DNA from: Pirellulales bacterium | GTDB lineage: Bacteria; Planctomycetota; Planctomycetia; Pirellulales; UBA1268 | Assembly (NCBI GenBank): GCA_016776925.1 | Contig: JADHSL010000005.1 | Location: 35,158 to 99,157, forward strand | Reading direction: 5' to 3' | DNA: 64,000 nucleotides | Shown here: positions 27,990-37,777 of the stretch, piece by piece | How the letters are laid out: each line of letters begins with the position of its first letter | Position numbering within the stretch: position 1 is the stretch's first letter | Position numbers and translations under genes: made by a program | Notes under the pieces: generated by a model | What the model saw: the letters and a program-made list of their open reading frames with translations, nothing else | Databases searched by the model: none | What the model was told of the DNA's origin: nothing

Positions 27990-30770
27990 ATGGCCAAGAA
28001 GCTTGCCAAGAAAAAAACTGCTAAGAAAAAAATCGTCCGCAAAGCTGTGAAAGCGAAGAAAGCTGGTCGGATGATTTACTACTTTGGCCAAACAAAGTGT
28101 GACGGTGATGGAACCATGCGGGATCTGCTTGGTGGCAAAGGTGCGAACCTGGCTCAGATGGTGAAAATCGGTCTGCCAGTGCCTTCAGGGTTCACTATCA
28201 CAACGCAGACGTGTATCGACTACTACGCAAATCGCCAGAAGTTTCCTGCCGGTCTTGAGGATCAGATTCTTCGAAACCTCAAAACAATTGAAAAAGAAAC
28301 AAAGAAGAAGTTTGGCGACCCAAATAATGCATTGCTTTTAAGTGTTCGTTCCGGTGCTCGTGACAGCATGCCTGGCATGATGGACACAATTCTGAACCTT
28401 GGCCTGAATGACGAAACCGTTGTTGGGCTCGCCAAAGCAACTGGCAATCCCCGTTTTGCCTATGACTCATATCGCCGATTTATTCAGATGTACGGCGATG
28501 TTGTTATGGGTGTCCAGAAGCGGCACGAGAATGAAGACGAGCCTTTTGATGAAGTTATGGATGGACTGAAGCATCAACTCGGCATCGAAAACGATACAGA
28601 GCTTACAGAGGAAGCACTCCGCGAACTCATCAAGCGATACTTCCGTCTCATCAAGGACCGTACCGGGAAAAATTTCCCTCAAGATCCATTCAAACAACTG
28701 ATCGGTGCGGTCGGATCCGTATTCGGAAGTTGGATGAACGAACGAGCCATTCTCTACCGTCGGAAGTACAAAATTCCAGATGAGTGGGGAACCGCGGTCA
28801 ATGTCCAGACCATGGTGTTTGGCAATATGGGTGATGACTGCGCAACGGGTGTTGCCTTTACCCGAGATCCCGCGACTGGTGAAAATATTTTCTATGGTGA
28901 ATACCTTATAAATGCCCAAGGTGAAGATGTTGTTGCTGGTGTCCGAACACCTCTTCCCATGACAGCCATGGCGAAAGATCCTGTCTTCAAAGACACCTAC
29001 AAACAGCTCGTTAAAGTTCGTGAACGGCTCGAGAAGAAATTTGGCGATGTGCAGGACTTTGAATTCACTATTGAAAAGAAAAAGCTGTACATGCTTCAAA
29101 CTCGTAACGGAAAGCGAACAGCGATTGCCTATGTGAAGATTGCACACGATATGGTGAAGCAAAAACTGATGAAGCCAACGCATGCCCTGAAGTCGGCTGA
29201 TCCAGATGCATTATCACAACTTCTTGCGCCAATCTTTGACCTCAAGGCTTACGCCGCCGCGAAGAAAGAAGGGCGTCTCCTGACTACCGGACTCCCTGCA
29301 GGCCCCGGTGCTGCGGCTGGCCAACTTGTCTTTACTGCAGCCAAGGCAGAAGAACTTGCCGAGGCTGGCGAACGTGTTGTCCTTGCCCGTGTTGAAACAA
29401 GCCCTGAAGACCTTCGTGGGATGATTGCCGCAGAAGGAATCCTGACAAGCCGAGGTGGTGTCTCAAGTCACGCCGCTTTGGTAGCACGTCAGATGGGTAA
29501 AGTGTGCGTCGCAGGTGCTGGTGAAATCTCCATCGATTACAGCAAAGGCACACTGACTTGTGCCGGGCACACGCTCAAAGAAGGTGATGCAGTTTCAATT
29601 AATGGCAGCAACGGTGAAGTCTTTGCTGGCAACATTGAAACCGCTGACAGTGAACTCAAGCAGGTACTGGTCAGCAAGACCATGAAGCCAAAGCAGTCAA
29701 AAGTCTTCCAGTACTACGACTTCATCATGAAACTGGCAGATAAGCACCGAAAACTTGGCTTGCGAACAAACGCAGACACACCAGAACAGGTGCGTCAGGC
29801 TATTGCCTTTGGTGCAGAAGGAATCGGTCTTACCCGAACCGAGCATATGTTCTTTGAGGGTGATCGTATTGACGCGATGCGTGAAATGATTCTTGCCGAG
29901 AGTGAAGATGTTCGCCGTGCCGCTCTGAAAAAGCTTCTGCCGTATCAGCGGGAAGACTTTGAGGGGATCTTCAAGGCGCTTGAAGGACGTCCGGCAACTA
30001 TCCGGCTGCTTGATCCACCACTTCACGAGTTTGTTCCGCATGATGAAAAATCCCAGGCGGACCTGGCCAAGAAGCTGAAGATAAGTCCTGAAGTGGTTGC
30101 CAAGCGAGTTGCATCGCTTCATGAGTTCAACCCCATGCTTGGGCATCGTGGCTGTCGTCTTGGTATCAGTTACCCAGAAATCTCAGCGATGCAGGCCCGT
30201 GCAATTTTTGAGGCCGCTTCCAAAGTTCAAAAATCTGGCATTCAGGTACGGCCTGAGATCATGGTGCCGCTGGTTGGGTTTAAAAAAGAACTGGATAATC
30301 AGGTAGCTGTTATTCACGACGCTGCGGAACAGGTTCAGAAAGAAACTGGGCAGAAAATCAAGTATCTCGTTGGTACCATGATTGAAATCCCACGTGGGGC
30401 TCTTACGGCTGACGCAATAGCTGAGACCGCTGAGTTCTTCTCATTCGGTACGAATGACCTCACGCAAACGACTCTTGGTATGAGCCGAGATGACATGGGT
30501 TCATTTCTTAACAAGTACACCGAAGAAGGAATTTTCAAAGCAAACCCATTTGCATCAATTGATATCGCTGGTGTTGGCCAGTTGATGAAAATTGCTGTTC
30601 AAAAGGGTCGCGAAAGTCGTCCGAAGATCAAACTTGGCATCTGTGGCGAGCATGGTGGTGATCCACACTCAGTCCACTTCTGTCATGAGCTCGGTCTTGA
30701 TTATGTAAGCTGTTCACCTTATCGGGTACCAGTTGCCCGATTAGCTGCTGCTCAAGCCGCGGTTCAATAA
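27990..30770 (+). CDS. ppdK: pyruvate, phosphate dikinase
   Basis: Interconverts pyruvate, ATP and phosphate with PEP, AMP and pyrophosphate. Domains in order: ATP-grasp nucleotide-binding part ([49 protein letters not shown]), swivelling phosphohistidine domain ([19 protein letters not shown]), and PEP-binding TIM barrel ([40 protein letters not shown]). ATG at 27990 starts a 926-residue protein with an unusual lysine-rich extension ([18 protein letters not shown]) of about 30 residues before the enzyme proper; the track start at 27915 is less likely. It stands alone, so direction (gluconeogenic or glycolytic) cannot be inferred. Confidence 0.96.
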   Translation: MAKKLAKKKTAKKKIVRKAVKAKKAGRMIYYFGQTKCDGDGTMRDLLGGKGANLAQMVKIGLPVPSGFTITTQTCIDYYANRQKFPAGLEDQILRNLKTIEKETKKKFGDPNNALLLSVRSGARDSMPGMMDTILNLGLNDETVVGLAKATGNPRFAYDSYRRFIQMYGDVVMGVQKRHENEDEPFDEVMDGLKHQLGIENDTELTEEALRELIKRYFRLIKDRTGKNFPQDPFKQLIGAVGSVFGSWMNERAILYRRKYKIPDEWGTAVNVQTMVFGNMGDDCATGVAFTRDPATGENIFYGEYLINAQGEDVVAGVRTPLPMTAMAKDPVFKDTYKQLVKVRERLEKKFGDVQDFEFTIEKKKLYMLQTRNGKRTAIAYVKIAHDMVKQKLMKPTHALKSADPDALSQLLAPIFDLKAYAAAKKEGRLLTTGLPAGPGAAAGQLVFTAAKAEELAEAGERVVLARVETSPEDLRGMIAAEGILTSRGGVSSHAALVARQMGKVCVAGAGEISIDYSKGTLTCAGHTLKEGDAVSINGSNGEVFAGNIETADSELKQVLVSKTMKPKQSKVFQYYDFIMKLADKHRKLGLRTNADTPEQVRQAIAFGAEGIGLTRTEHMFFEGDRIDAMREMILAESEDVRRAALKKLLPYQREDFEGIFKALEGRPATIRLLDPPLHEFVPHDEKSQADLAKKLKISPEVVAKRVASLHEFNPMLGHRGCRLGISYPEISAMQARAIFEAASKVQKSGIQVRPEIMVPLVGFKKELDNQVAVIHDAAEQVQKETGQKIKYLVGTMIEIPRGALTADAIAETAEFFSFGTNDLTQTTLGMSRDDMGSFLNKYTEEGIFKANPFASIDIAGVGQLMKIAVQKGRESRPKIKLGICGEHGGDPHSVHFCHELGLDYVSCSPYRVPVARLAAAQAAVQ

Positions 30771-30816
30771 CATCGATCGATTCGGTCAGTACCTCTCCAA
30801 CGAGTAACGTATTGGT

Positions 30817-32229
30817 ATGGAACTTTCCTACGAGGCCACCGCGCTTGCCTTTATTCTGGTAGGCGTGGTGACCCTCTGGGTTACAGAAGCGCTGCCTCTC
30901 CCGGTGTCTGCACTTCTAGCGGCGGCTGCCTGTGTCGTAGCAGGTGTTGCGCCTGCGAGTGAGGTGTTTCGGCCGTTTTCTCAGCCACTCGTCTTTCTTT
31001 TTATTGGATCCTTTATTTTAGCGGAGGCTATTCGCATTCACCGGCTTGATCGTCGGCTTGCATTTGCAGTGCTTGCGCTGCCAATGGTTGGTGAACGCCC
31101 ACTTCGAATAATGCTTGCAGTAGCCATCGTTTCTGGTGTCGTAAGTGGCTTTATTTCCAACACAGCAACGACGGCAATGATGGTAGCGATCGTTGCGGGT
31201 ATGCTCTCTGCTGTTGAAGAAGCCGGCCGAAAGGCCAATTGCTGCCCCAAGCCAGAATTTGCAACCGGCTTATTTCTCTGTGTTGCATTCGCTGCATCAA
31301 TCGGCGGCCTGGCGACACCGATCGGTACGCCTCCGAATGTTATAGGACTTGCTTTCATACGAGAACAGCTTGGTGTTCACATTAGTTTTTTTGAGTGGTG
31401 CCTTGTCGGAGCACCTGTCTCTATCTTTCTCATCATTATGTCGACACTCTTACTCGCTGTGAGTTTTCCATCTGGTGTGCGTCATATTGAAGGCATGAGT
31501 CAGTTGGTCGCCAATGAAAGGCGACAGCTCGGTTCATGGACAACTGCCCAGCGGTCTACGGCCTTAGCCTTTGGTGTGACGGTAGGTCTTTGGGTAACAC
31601 CTGGGTTTCTCACACTCACACTCGGCAGTGAGCATCCGTTGTGCCTATGGTTCCGCGACCACATTCCAGAAGGTGTTGCTGCAATTCTCGGAGCAATGCT
31701 TCTTTTTATTCTTCCCGGTGATGGTCAAACAAAGCAATCATCACGTGTTCTGCAGTGGCAACAGGCTGCAGGAATCGACTGGGGTATTATTCTTCTCTAT
31801 GGTGGTGGCATGGCTCTCGGGTCTCTGGCGTTTCAGACTGGGCTCGCGGAGGCCATTGGGAAAGGCCTCACTGCATGGCTTCCGAGTGACACAAGCGGAT
31901 GGGTTCTTATCGGAGCTGCCGCAGTTGTAGCTGTTTTCACCAGTGAGTTTACGAGCAACACCGCGAGTGCGAACATGGTTGTACCTGTTGCAATTGCTTT
32001 GGCATCTGCTTCCGGGGGTGACCCATTATCAACCGCAATCGCTGCCACACTTGCTGCGAGTCTTGGCTTTATGATGCCGGTCAGTACCCCATGCAATGCA
32101 ATTGTCTACGGCACTGGACGTGTCCCACTTCGATCGATGATGCGGGCTGGTATAGGACTCGATATCGTGGGTGCTGTCACTGTGACTCTTGTAGTGACGA
32201 TTCTTGTACCTCTGATATTTCAGTCATAG
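30817..32229 (+). CDS. SLC13/DASS-type anion permease
   Basis: A 470-residue membrane protein with about twelve helices. Two halves carry the SLC13-type signatures: FISNTATTAMMVAIVAGML with TPIGTPPNVIGLAF in the first half, and FTSNTASANMVVPVAIAL with MMPVSTPCNAIVYGTG in the second. Members of this group import di- or tricarboxylates or sulfate with sodium; the substrate cannot be decided here. ATG at 30817 is 46 bp after ppdK, so the two may be co-transcribed, which would fit dicarboxylate uptake feeding PEP metabolism (inference). Confidence 0.88.
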   Translation: MELSYEATALAFILVGVVTLWVTEALPLPVSALLAAAACVVAGVAPASEVFRPFSQPLVFLFIGSFILAEAIRIHRLDRRLAFAVLALPMVGERPLRIMLAVAIVSGVVSGFISNTATTAMMVAIVAGMLSAVEEAGRKANCCPKPEFATGLFLCVAFAASIGGLATPIGTPPNVIGLAFIREQLGVHISFFEWCLVGAPVSIFLIIMSTLLLAVSFPSGVRHIEGMSQLVANERRQLGSWTTAQRSTALAFGVTVGLWVTPGFLTLTLGSEHPLCLWFRDHIPEGVAAILGAMLLFILPGDGQTKQSSRVLQWQQAAGIDWGIILLYGGGMALGSLAFQTGLAEAIGKGLTAWLPSDTSGWVLIGAAAVVAVFTSEFTSNTASANMVVPVAIALASASGGDPLSTAIAATLAASLGFMMPVSTPCNAIVYGTGRVPLRSMMRAGIGLDIVGAVTVTLVVTILVPLIFQS

Positions 32230-32283
32230 CAGGGCACAGGTTTTTTAAGACCTACCCTCCATACACACCGAAATCGATATCTC

Positions 32284-32697
32284 TCAATGATAGTACGGAG
32301 GCATGACAAGTGGTGCAGGAGATGGCAATCTGCCAGTATGCCGCCATGCTTCGAATTTAGGAAATGCTGGAGGCAGTTTCACACATTGAGATTTTGCCTC
32401 ATCTTTTGCTCTCAGTTGCCCAGATGCATCAGCATGGAAATGTGTCGGCGGTGGACAACAGGGACGGTTGCAGCAACGGCCTTCAACACTCCCATGCCAA
32501 GGAGGCTGGCGATTTCCTTCGCAATTGCATGATGCACTTGGCATGCTCGGTTGGCCAAAAGTGATTGCATCGGTATGCATCACATATTCACCAGCGTGAA
32601 CAGATAGACAAAAAAATGACACAACCATGAAGAAAAAACATGCTGGCATCAGATGGAGTTGTGCTTTCTTAGATGGTACAAGGTGCAAACTGCTCAT
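32284..32697 (-). CDS. small secreted Cys/His/Pro-rich protein
   Basis: The ATG at 32697 has GGAG 8 nt upstream on the minus strand and gives a 137-residue protein with a credible signal peptide (LMPACFFFMVVSFFCLSVHA) followed by a mature part rich in Cys, His and Pro (SASCNCEGNRQPPWHG, EGRCCNRPCCPPPTHFHAD). It could be a small metal-binding exported protein, but no family is recognised. It is convergent to the SLC13 gene, ending 55 bp after it. It is not certain to be expressed. Confidence 0.45.
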   Translation of the reverse strand: MSSLHLVPSKKAQLHLMPACFFFMVVSFFCLSVHAGEYVMHTDAITFGQPSMPSASCNCEGNRQPPWHGSVEGRCCNRPCCPPPTHFHADASGQLRAKDEAKSQCVKLPPAFPKFEAWRHTGRLPSPAPLVMPPYYH

Positions 32698-33119
32698 CGG
32701 TCCAACTCCAAATCTATCGAAATAGCGTGTAAAAATAATCCCAGACAAATTTTATGAGTCTCAAGTACTTCTCCCACATAAAACAGCATCGCTGTCACGT
32801 GAGATTTGTTTCAACTCCAACTTCAACTATCGACGTTAGAACAGGGAAAGATAAGCGATGCCGCAAGTAAGTCACTCAGTACCACTTACAACGAATGCAC
32901 CAACAAACAAACCTGTGCCGGTCAAATTGGTCATGCTTAATAAAAAAACTGTTAGCGCATGAACCACTTTTTTTTCTGATTGATACCTATTTTTAATTTC
33001 CTTGAGTTCTGTAATTCTCCACTAGCGTTACCTCGGCAACCGCTTTTGTTCCGACGAAAGAGCAATGATCTAGAATTTAATTCCAAATCGGCTTACGTTT
33101 TTCATACACATCCACTGAA
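32698..33119. other. intergenic region, nothing identified
   Basis: About 420 bp, AT-rich toward 32950-33010. Short T-runs occur near 32968 (CTTTTTTTTCTG) without a GC stem. No ORF with a start, no tRNA-like fold and no clear promoter was seen. Confidence 0.5.
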
Positions 33120-34379
33120 TTGACTCTCAAATTCGAGAATACTTTGAAAGTTCATCTGAACTACGGTAGAGACAACCCGCTTGTCATTGATTGCCAACCA
33201 TCTACTGAAATAGTAGAAATGCGAGGCCCTGAAGGTGTTGACATTGATGCATCAGTTGATGTTGTACGAGATGCTCTGTTGCAGCCTGTTGCTGGCCCCG
33301 CCTTGCCTGACCATGTCGTTCCGGGTGATCGAGTTGTTATTGCTCAAGCCGGAAATCTACCCGGTGGCCAAGTCCTTTCAGATGCAATTTACCGTGCCAT
33401 TCTTCAAAGTCTGCAGGCTGGTGGAGTGAGTCCTGATGATATTCAACTTGTCATTGCACGACCGACTATTCAATCAGATGATCCATCCCTCACCGATGAT
33501 TCCTCTTGCACGACGAACCAACCATTTCCTGTCAACGTCTTCGATCCACTTAACGATGGTGAAACAGCATATTTACTTGCTAATGAAAGTGGTGAACCAC
33601 TCCACCTCGCTCGCAGTCTTGTTGACGCTGATGTCGTACTTGCTGTTGGAAGCTTTGGTTATGATGCAAGCCTCAGTGGACGTTCTCCTGAGGGTGAACT
33701 CTGGCCAAGTTTCGCACGACAGAATCGCCGCCAGGCGTTGGTCACGTCACTCCTGCAGAATCGACGACAGGCTCTCCGTCACTGGCGAGATGAAGCAGAA
33801 CAAATCACAGCACAGTTGGGTGTCCTTGCATCATTGCATCTCGTAGCTGGAAACAATCAAACATTGGCCGGTGCAGCGTTTGGTTTTCCTGCTGCTTCAG
33901 TTACGCAGGCCAGATTACTGGCAAAACAATGGCGACCCTCTCCTAAATCTCGTTCAACACTTACAATTGCAGGTATAACTGACCAACCGTGTGGCTTTGC
34001 TGATCTTACTCGAGCCCTTGCTGCTGCTGCTCGTGTCACAAGCCATGACGGAACAGTCTGCGTAGCGTGTACTATGCATGAAGAGCCCGGGCTCATTTTT
34101 ACTCGCTGGCGACAAGGAATTGATTTACGGATGCTTCTCCATGAGGCCTCTGACTCTGATGACATCAGATTGCACATGGATGCTCTCCAAACCTCACTTT
34201 TTGCTCGGGCTCTGGGGGATCGACGCCTTGTTCTTTTATCTCAACTGGAACAAGAATTAGTCGAAGACCTTGATATCGGCCATGCAGAGACTCCTGATGC
34301 AGTTAATCGTCTGGCTCAGCAAGCTGATTCGGTATGCGTGCTTCATGAAGCCAACCGACTGTGCCCTCAGAAAATCTGA
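33120..34379 (+). CDS. DUF2088 / LarA-like protein, divergent
   Basis: A 419-residue soluble protein starting at TTG 33120 (no ATG before residue 34). The N-terminal half resembles the DUF2088 (lactate racemase N-terminal) fold: PDHVVPGDRVVIAQAGNLPGG, AIYRAILQSLQAGGVSPDDIQLVIA. In LarA enzymes that strand is followed by a GTH-type histidine motif; here it continues ARPTIQSDDPS with no histidine, so the nickel-pincer chemistry seems lost. The C-terminal half is only weakly similar to the expected second domain. Convergent with the S26-like gene. A non-catalytic paralogue is the best reading; function unknown. Confidence 0.5.
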   Translation: MTLKFENTLKVHLNYGRDNPLVIDCQPSTEIVEMRGPEGVDIDASVDVVRDALLQPVAGPALPDHVVPGDRVVIAQAGNLPGGQVLSDAIYRAILQSLQAGGVSPDDIQLVIARPTIQSDDPSLTDDSSCTTNQPFPVNVFDPLNDGETAYLLANESGEPLHLARSLVDADVVLAVGSFGYDASLSGRSPEGELWPSFARQNRRQALVTSLLQNRRQALRHWRDEAEQITAQLGVLASLHLVAGNNQTLAGAAFGFPAASVTQARLLAKQWRPSPKSRSTLTIAGITDQPCGFADLTRALAAAARVTSHDGTVCVACTMHEEPGLIFTRWRQGIDLRMLLHEASDSDDIRLHMDALQTSLFARALGDRRLVLLSQLEQELVEDLDIGHAETPDAVNRLAQQADSVCVLHEANRLCPQKI

Positions 34380-34422
34380 TGGTTCTCTGTACGAAGCTCA
34401 TATCCCCTTTCACACAACTGTT

Positions 34423-35580
34423 TCAGTCTTGATGCAAGCGGAAAGGAAATAATTCACCAGGTGACGGCTGGAGAACCGTTCCTTGTATCGCATCAATGGG
34501 AAGAGGCCCCCAGTGCCTGCTGTCTCTACTTGCGGCTGGGCAGTCACCTAATACAAAAACATGCCCCACCGGAACGGACCATTCACTCTTATTTGGCGTT
34601 GCGAGCCACTGTGTATCACGCCATACCAGTAATTTCTCAGCGGTGACCGTGCAGATTTCTTTTGCAGAAACCTCCTCTCTCTCCGTAAGAAGTTTGATCC
34701 CAAGACCGAGTGACGCTACGTCTCGCGGCTGATGGTCCTCATGTGCCACCTCTGATTCAACAGACCACTCTTTAGGAACCTCATAGGCAAGAGACACGCT
34801 GACAGCACTGTGGCCTTCAAGAAATTCTTGATGACTTTGAGGTATCGGCCATGCCGTCACGACAAATTGGCCATCAAGCCTTCCTGCAATGACTGCAAGT
34901 CGCCCTTGCTTCCTGACTACAAGTCGTGCCATGTGTTGGTTCTTTCCAACCACTATCTCCAGCCCGCACTCTTCATCAAGATCTATATCAAGCACAACTG
35001 AAATCCCAACATCTTGAACTATATTGAGACGTCGGGTTTCCTTTGACAACCATGACACATCATCATAGATACGCACGCCATCGATAGCTGGAACTACACC
35101 CGGTGATAATTCTGGATGAAACGTTAACCATGCAGTGTGTTTTGGACTCACATGTTCACACACCCAGGTATTGTTCAATTGCCTCCATGATTGCGTTGCA
35201 TCTCGCCATGAATCCGTCTTCCTGTCAACAATGAGACCGAACTGCTGTAGTAGGCGAGGAGTCTTTCTCAGTATCTCTCCATCTTTAACAAGTTCGCCAT
35301 CCGCAATTCGAATAGACTCTCCCGCAAGTCCTATGATTCGTTTTGTGACCAATTCATCTTCACGTTTACATACGACAGGTACATATCTTTGATAAGCATC
35401 CACCTGTGCAGGCAGCCACGAGATGGCCTCACCATCTCGTAACCCAGGAGTCATCGACACACCTTTGACTTGACCTGAGAAAGGTGTGACACGTGGTGTG
35501 TCACAACCAGCCAGTGACACACAGAACAAGATGGTGACGACAAACCGGGTATTCACAACGAGGTTGTCACCCAAGTTCAT
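34423..35580 (-). CDS. signal-peptidase-I-like (S26) lipoprotein
   Basis: The N-terminal leader ends in the lipobox LAGC (C26), so the protein is probably lipid-anchored on the outer face of the membrane. It then has the S26 boxes: VKGVSMTPGLRDGE with the nucleophile serine (S42), ELVTKRIIGLAGESI with the general-base lysine (K80), and at the C-terminus VFVLGDCPAASRDSRHWGP. Between the last two lies an insert of about 240 residues, so the length (385) exceeds usual type I signal peptidases. The retained Ser/Lys pair suggests an active peptidase with a special substrate; the main leader peptidase is presumably elsewhere. It follows the ExbB/ExbD-like genes by about 40 bp. Confidence 0.7.
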   Translation of the reverse strand: MNLGDNLVVNTRFVVTILFCVSLAGCDTPRVTPFSGQVKGVSMTPGLRDGEAISWLPAQVDAYQRYVPVVCKREDELVTKRIIGLAGESIRIADGELVKDGEILRKTPRLLQQFGLIVDRKTDSWRDATQSWRQLNNTWVCEHVSPKHTAWLTFHPELSPGVVPAIDGVRIYDDVSWLSKETRRLNIVQDVGISVVLDIDLDEECGLEIVVGKNQHMARLVVRKQGRLAVIAGRLDGQFVVTAWPIPQSHQEFLEGHSAVSVSLAYEVPKEWSVESEVAHEDHQPRDVASLGLGIKLLTEREEVSAKEICTVTAEKLLVWRDTQWLATPNKSEWSVPVGHVFVLGDCPAASRDSRHWGPLPIDAIQGTVLQPSPGELFPFRLHQD

Positions 35581-35618
35581 CTTCGAACTCCTGACTCGCT
35601 GGAAATTGCCTTTTGACC

Positions 35619-36758
35619 TCAGTCCAAAACACCCTTCACAGGCCCCGGCTTTCCAGGGTCTCTCGGAGGCCGTGGAGGTGGCTTTTCTCCAATGTTATAT
35701 CCACTAGATAGACTATGGAGGTAACTGTCTGGGTCAATGATTGTCCAGCCTGCATAAAAACCACTGCTGTCTGTCACCTTTCGCATCGCCATATACGTCT
35801 CAAAAGAGTCTGGTTCAACTAAGTACCTGAGATACCATTTTCCCTGCATATTGCGAAGGACTGTTCCAAAAATCCCGCGCACTGCTTCTTCAGGCTCTTC
35901 GCCACATTCTTCAGTCGGAACAATCTCCACCCTTATTTGCCTCCCAGCGCGAACCAGTTTCAGATCAAAATATTTATTTTTTGCTGGATCTTTATTGAAT
36001 TCATCAATCAATTTCATTGCTTGTGCTTCATTCGAAATGTAGTTCCCCTCTCCTACATTTATCTTGTTCTTATCGATGATCATCTTCAACCGATTTTTGA
36101 TTGCCGTCTCCATTTGCTTGCCTGGGTCAACAAATGGAATAACTTTTCCATTACTAACAAGGACTTTTCGCTCCTGAAGAAGTGCATTCCCGTCTTTGTT
36201 TCGGGGAATATCTTTGGGCGTCGGCGGCCGAACTTCTTTAGGAGGTGGTGCGTTGAGAGTTGGCATGTTTTCCAACTTTGCTAACAAGTCTGTCTTAGCA
36301 ACGGTAAATTCTTTCTCTTTTTCTTCGAGCGTAGCAAGTTGAGCCATCAGACTCCTTCGCAGTTTTTCTGCTGCAAGTTTTTTTTCTTCTGCTTCCTTCT
36401 CTGCTGCCTCAGCCGCAAGCAAATCCTTTTTTGCCTTCAACTCCGCCGCGGCAATATCATCTTGGAGCATGGCCAGTAATTTCTCTGGATCAATTTTCTC
36501 CTTGTCGGACTCTGTCTGAAGGGCTAACTTCATTTCTTCCAGCTTTGCCTCTGAATCTTTTGCTGCCTGCTTTATTCGCTCCTGCTCAGCTGGATCGATC
36601 TGGGCAATCATCTCTTCCATACGTCTCGCGGCTTCTTGACTCGACAGCTGGACGGCGACAAGAACGATCACGAGAATACCAACAACATTTGTGAGAGCAT
36701 CAAGCAAAGAATCCATGTTCGCACCGGTTGCTGACGTGTTACTTTTGCGTCGAGCCAT
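35619..36758 (-). CDS. ExbD/MotB-like membrane-anchored coiled-coil protein 2
   Basis: A basic cytoplasmic start (MARRKSNTSATGANMD) leads into one helix with an acidic residue at its entrance (SLLDALTNVVGILVIVLVAVQL), the position of the proton-path aspartate in ExbD/TolR/MotB. A long charged coiled coil follows (about residues 45-165), then a proline-rich linker and a globular C-terminal domain of about 200 residues with a proline-rich end. It is the third gene of a minus-strand set (ExbB-like, ExbD-like 1, ExbD-like 2) and probably forms part of the same proton-driven complex. Specific role unknown. Confidence 0.65.
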   Translation of the reverse strand: MARRKSNTSATGANMDSLLDALTNVVGILVIVLVAVQLSSQEAARRMEEMIAQIDPAEQERIKQAAKDSEAKLEEMKLALQTESDKEKIDPEKLLAMLQDDIAAAELKAKKDLLAAEAAEKEAEEKKLAAEKLRRSLMAQLATLEEKEKEFTVAKTDLLAKLENMPTLNAPPPKEVRPPTPKDIPRNKDGNALLQERKVLVSNGKVIPFVDPGKQMETAIKNRLKMIIDKNKINVGEGNYISNEAQAMKLIDEFNKDPAKNKYFDLKLVRAGRQIRVEIVPTEECGEEPEEAVRGIFGTVLRNMQGKWYLRYLVEPDSFETYMAMRKVTDSSGFYAGWTIIDPDSYLHSLSSGYNIGEKPPPRPPRDPGKPGPVKGVLD

Positions 36759-36807
36759 AATTCACTCCTTGATGTACATGCCAGTATTGGCTTGAGATTA
36801 TACGTCT

Positions 36808-37704
36808 TCAGTCAAGCAGAATTTTTCCCTCACCAGGCAGAGGTGCCTTGCCACTCAGTGCGTCCAGCACGGGTGCGCCATTTGGTAAAACGCCAACAAC
36901 AAGCCGCTTTTCATTCGTCTTTTCGTATTGATCAACTACCTTCTTGGCCACCCGATATGAATTCACTCCCTCCGGACGAACAAGAAACGTGATAATCGTA
37001 TCACGTCGTCTTCGAAGAAGCCCTGTCTTCCCCAAATGGGTCAAAACATAGTCGAGTAGCTTCTTGAATGACTTATCACCGGCCATTTTGGCAACAGGCA
37101 CCTTGATTGGTTTCTCCGTGTCGAAAAGATTTTTATAGTCAAGTTCATTCGGAAGTAACACCAGATTATCTTTTTTTACTTCGACAAAAAATGGACGGCG
37201 GACACCACCCCTTCCTTTATTTGCGTAAAGAATTGAAATCGTCTGATCGGGCTTCTTCTTTTTATCTGCAATCTTTGCTTCAATTCTCTTCATTTCCGCG
37301 ATAATTTCTTGAATCTCAAGATTTCTTTTCTTGAGCTCTGCAGTGTCTTCATCATCTGGTGGAGGCGGTGGCGGCGGCACATCCAACAATCGCCCTTTAG
37401 CCTCACGCTGCGCGCGTTCCGCTTCTACCAGTTGCTGCTGAGCTTTTTGGACGCGACTATCACTTGAGTTGCTGTCTTGTTTGAGCTTTTCGAGTCTTTC
37501 CTCAAGTCCACGAATAGTCGCGAGATTTTCTTCTGTTTGCTTCTGAATAGCTTCATTTTGAAATAAATCAGCGAGCTTGTCAGTGTCAACAGATTCAAGA
37601 ACAACAGCCGTAATTATTAGAATCAAGTTTCCAATAACGCATGCCAGAATATCGAGAAACGGAAAAAGTGAAATCTCCTGTTTCTTTTTTTTCCTACGGG
37701 CCAT
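36808..37704 (-). CDS. ExbD/MotB-like membrane-anchored coiled-coil protein 1
   Basis: MARRKKKKQEISLFPFLDILACVIGNLILIIT begins with a positive tail and a single helix containing the ExbD-type aspartate (FLDIL). A coiled coil (about residues 45-150, interrupted by the run PPPPPPP) and a C-terminal alpha/beta domain follow (ITFLVRPEGVNSYRVAKKVVDQYE), comparable to the peptidoglycan- or partner-binding domains of ExbD/TolR. It lies 74 bp after the ExbB-like gene and 50 bp before the second ExbD-like gene. The similarity between the two helices suggests that they arose by duplication. Confidence 0.7.
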   Translation of the reverse strand: MARRKKKKQEISLFPFLDILACVIGNLILIITAVVLESVDTDKLADLFQNEAIQKQTEENLATIRGLEERLEKLKQDSNSSDSRVQKAQQQLVEAERAQREAKGRLLDVPPPPPPPDDEDTAELKKRNLEIQEIIAEMKRIEAKIADKKKKPDQTISILYANKGRGGVRRPFFVEVKKDNLVLLPNELDYKNLFDTEKPIKVPVAKMAGDKSFKKLLDYVLTHLGKTGLLRRRRDTIITFLVRPEGVNSYRVAKKVVDQYEKTNEKRLVVGVLPNGAPVLDALSGKAPLPGEGKILLD

Positions 37705-37777
37705 GACATTGATTCCATGTGATTACACAGCCTGCCACTTTGCACGGACACATGAACAGACACAATCGACGAGCACT

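Noticed and set aside
28467-29183. 238-residue minus ORF
   Set aside because: Fully inside ppdK on the opposite strand; no domain features; shadow of a highly conserved gene.
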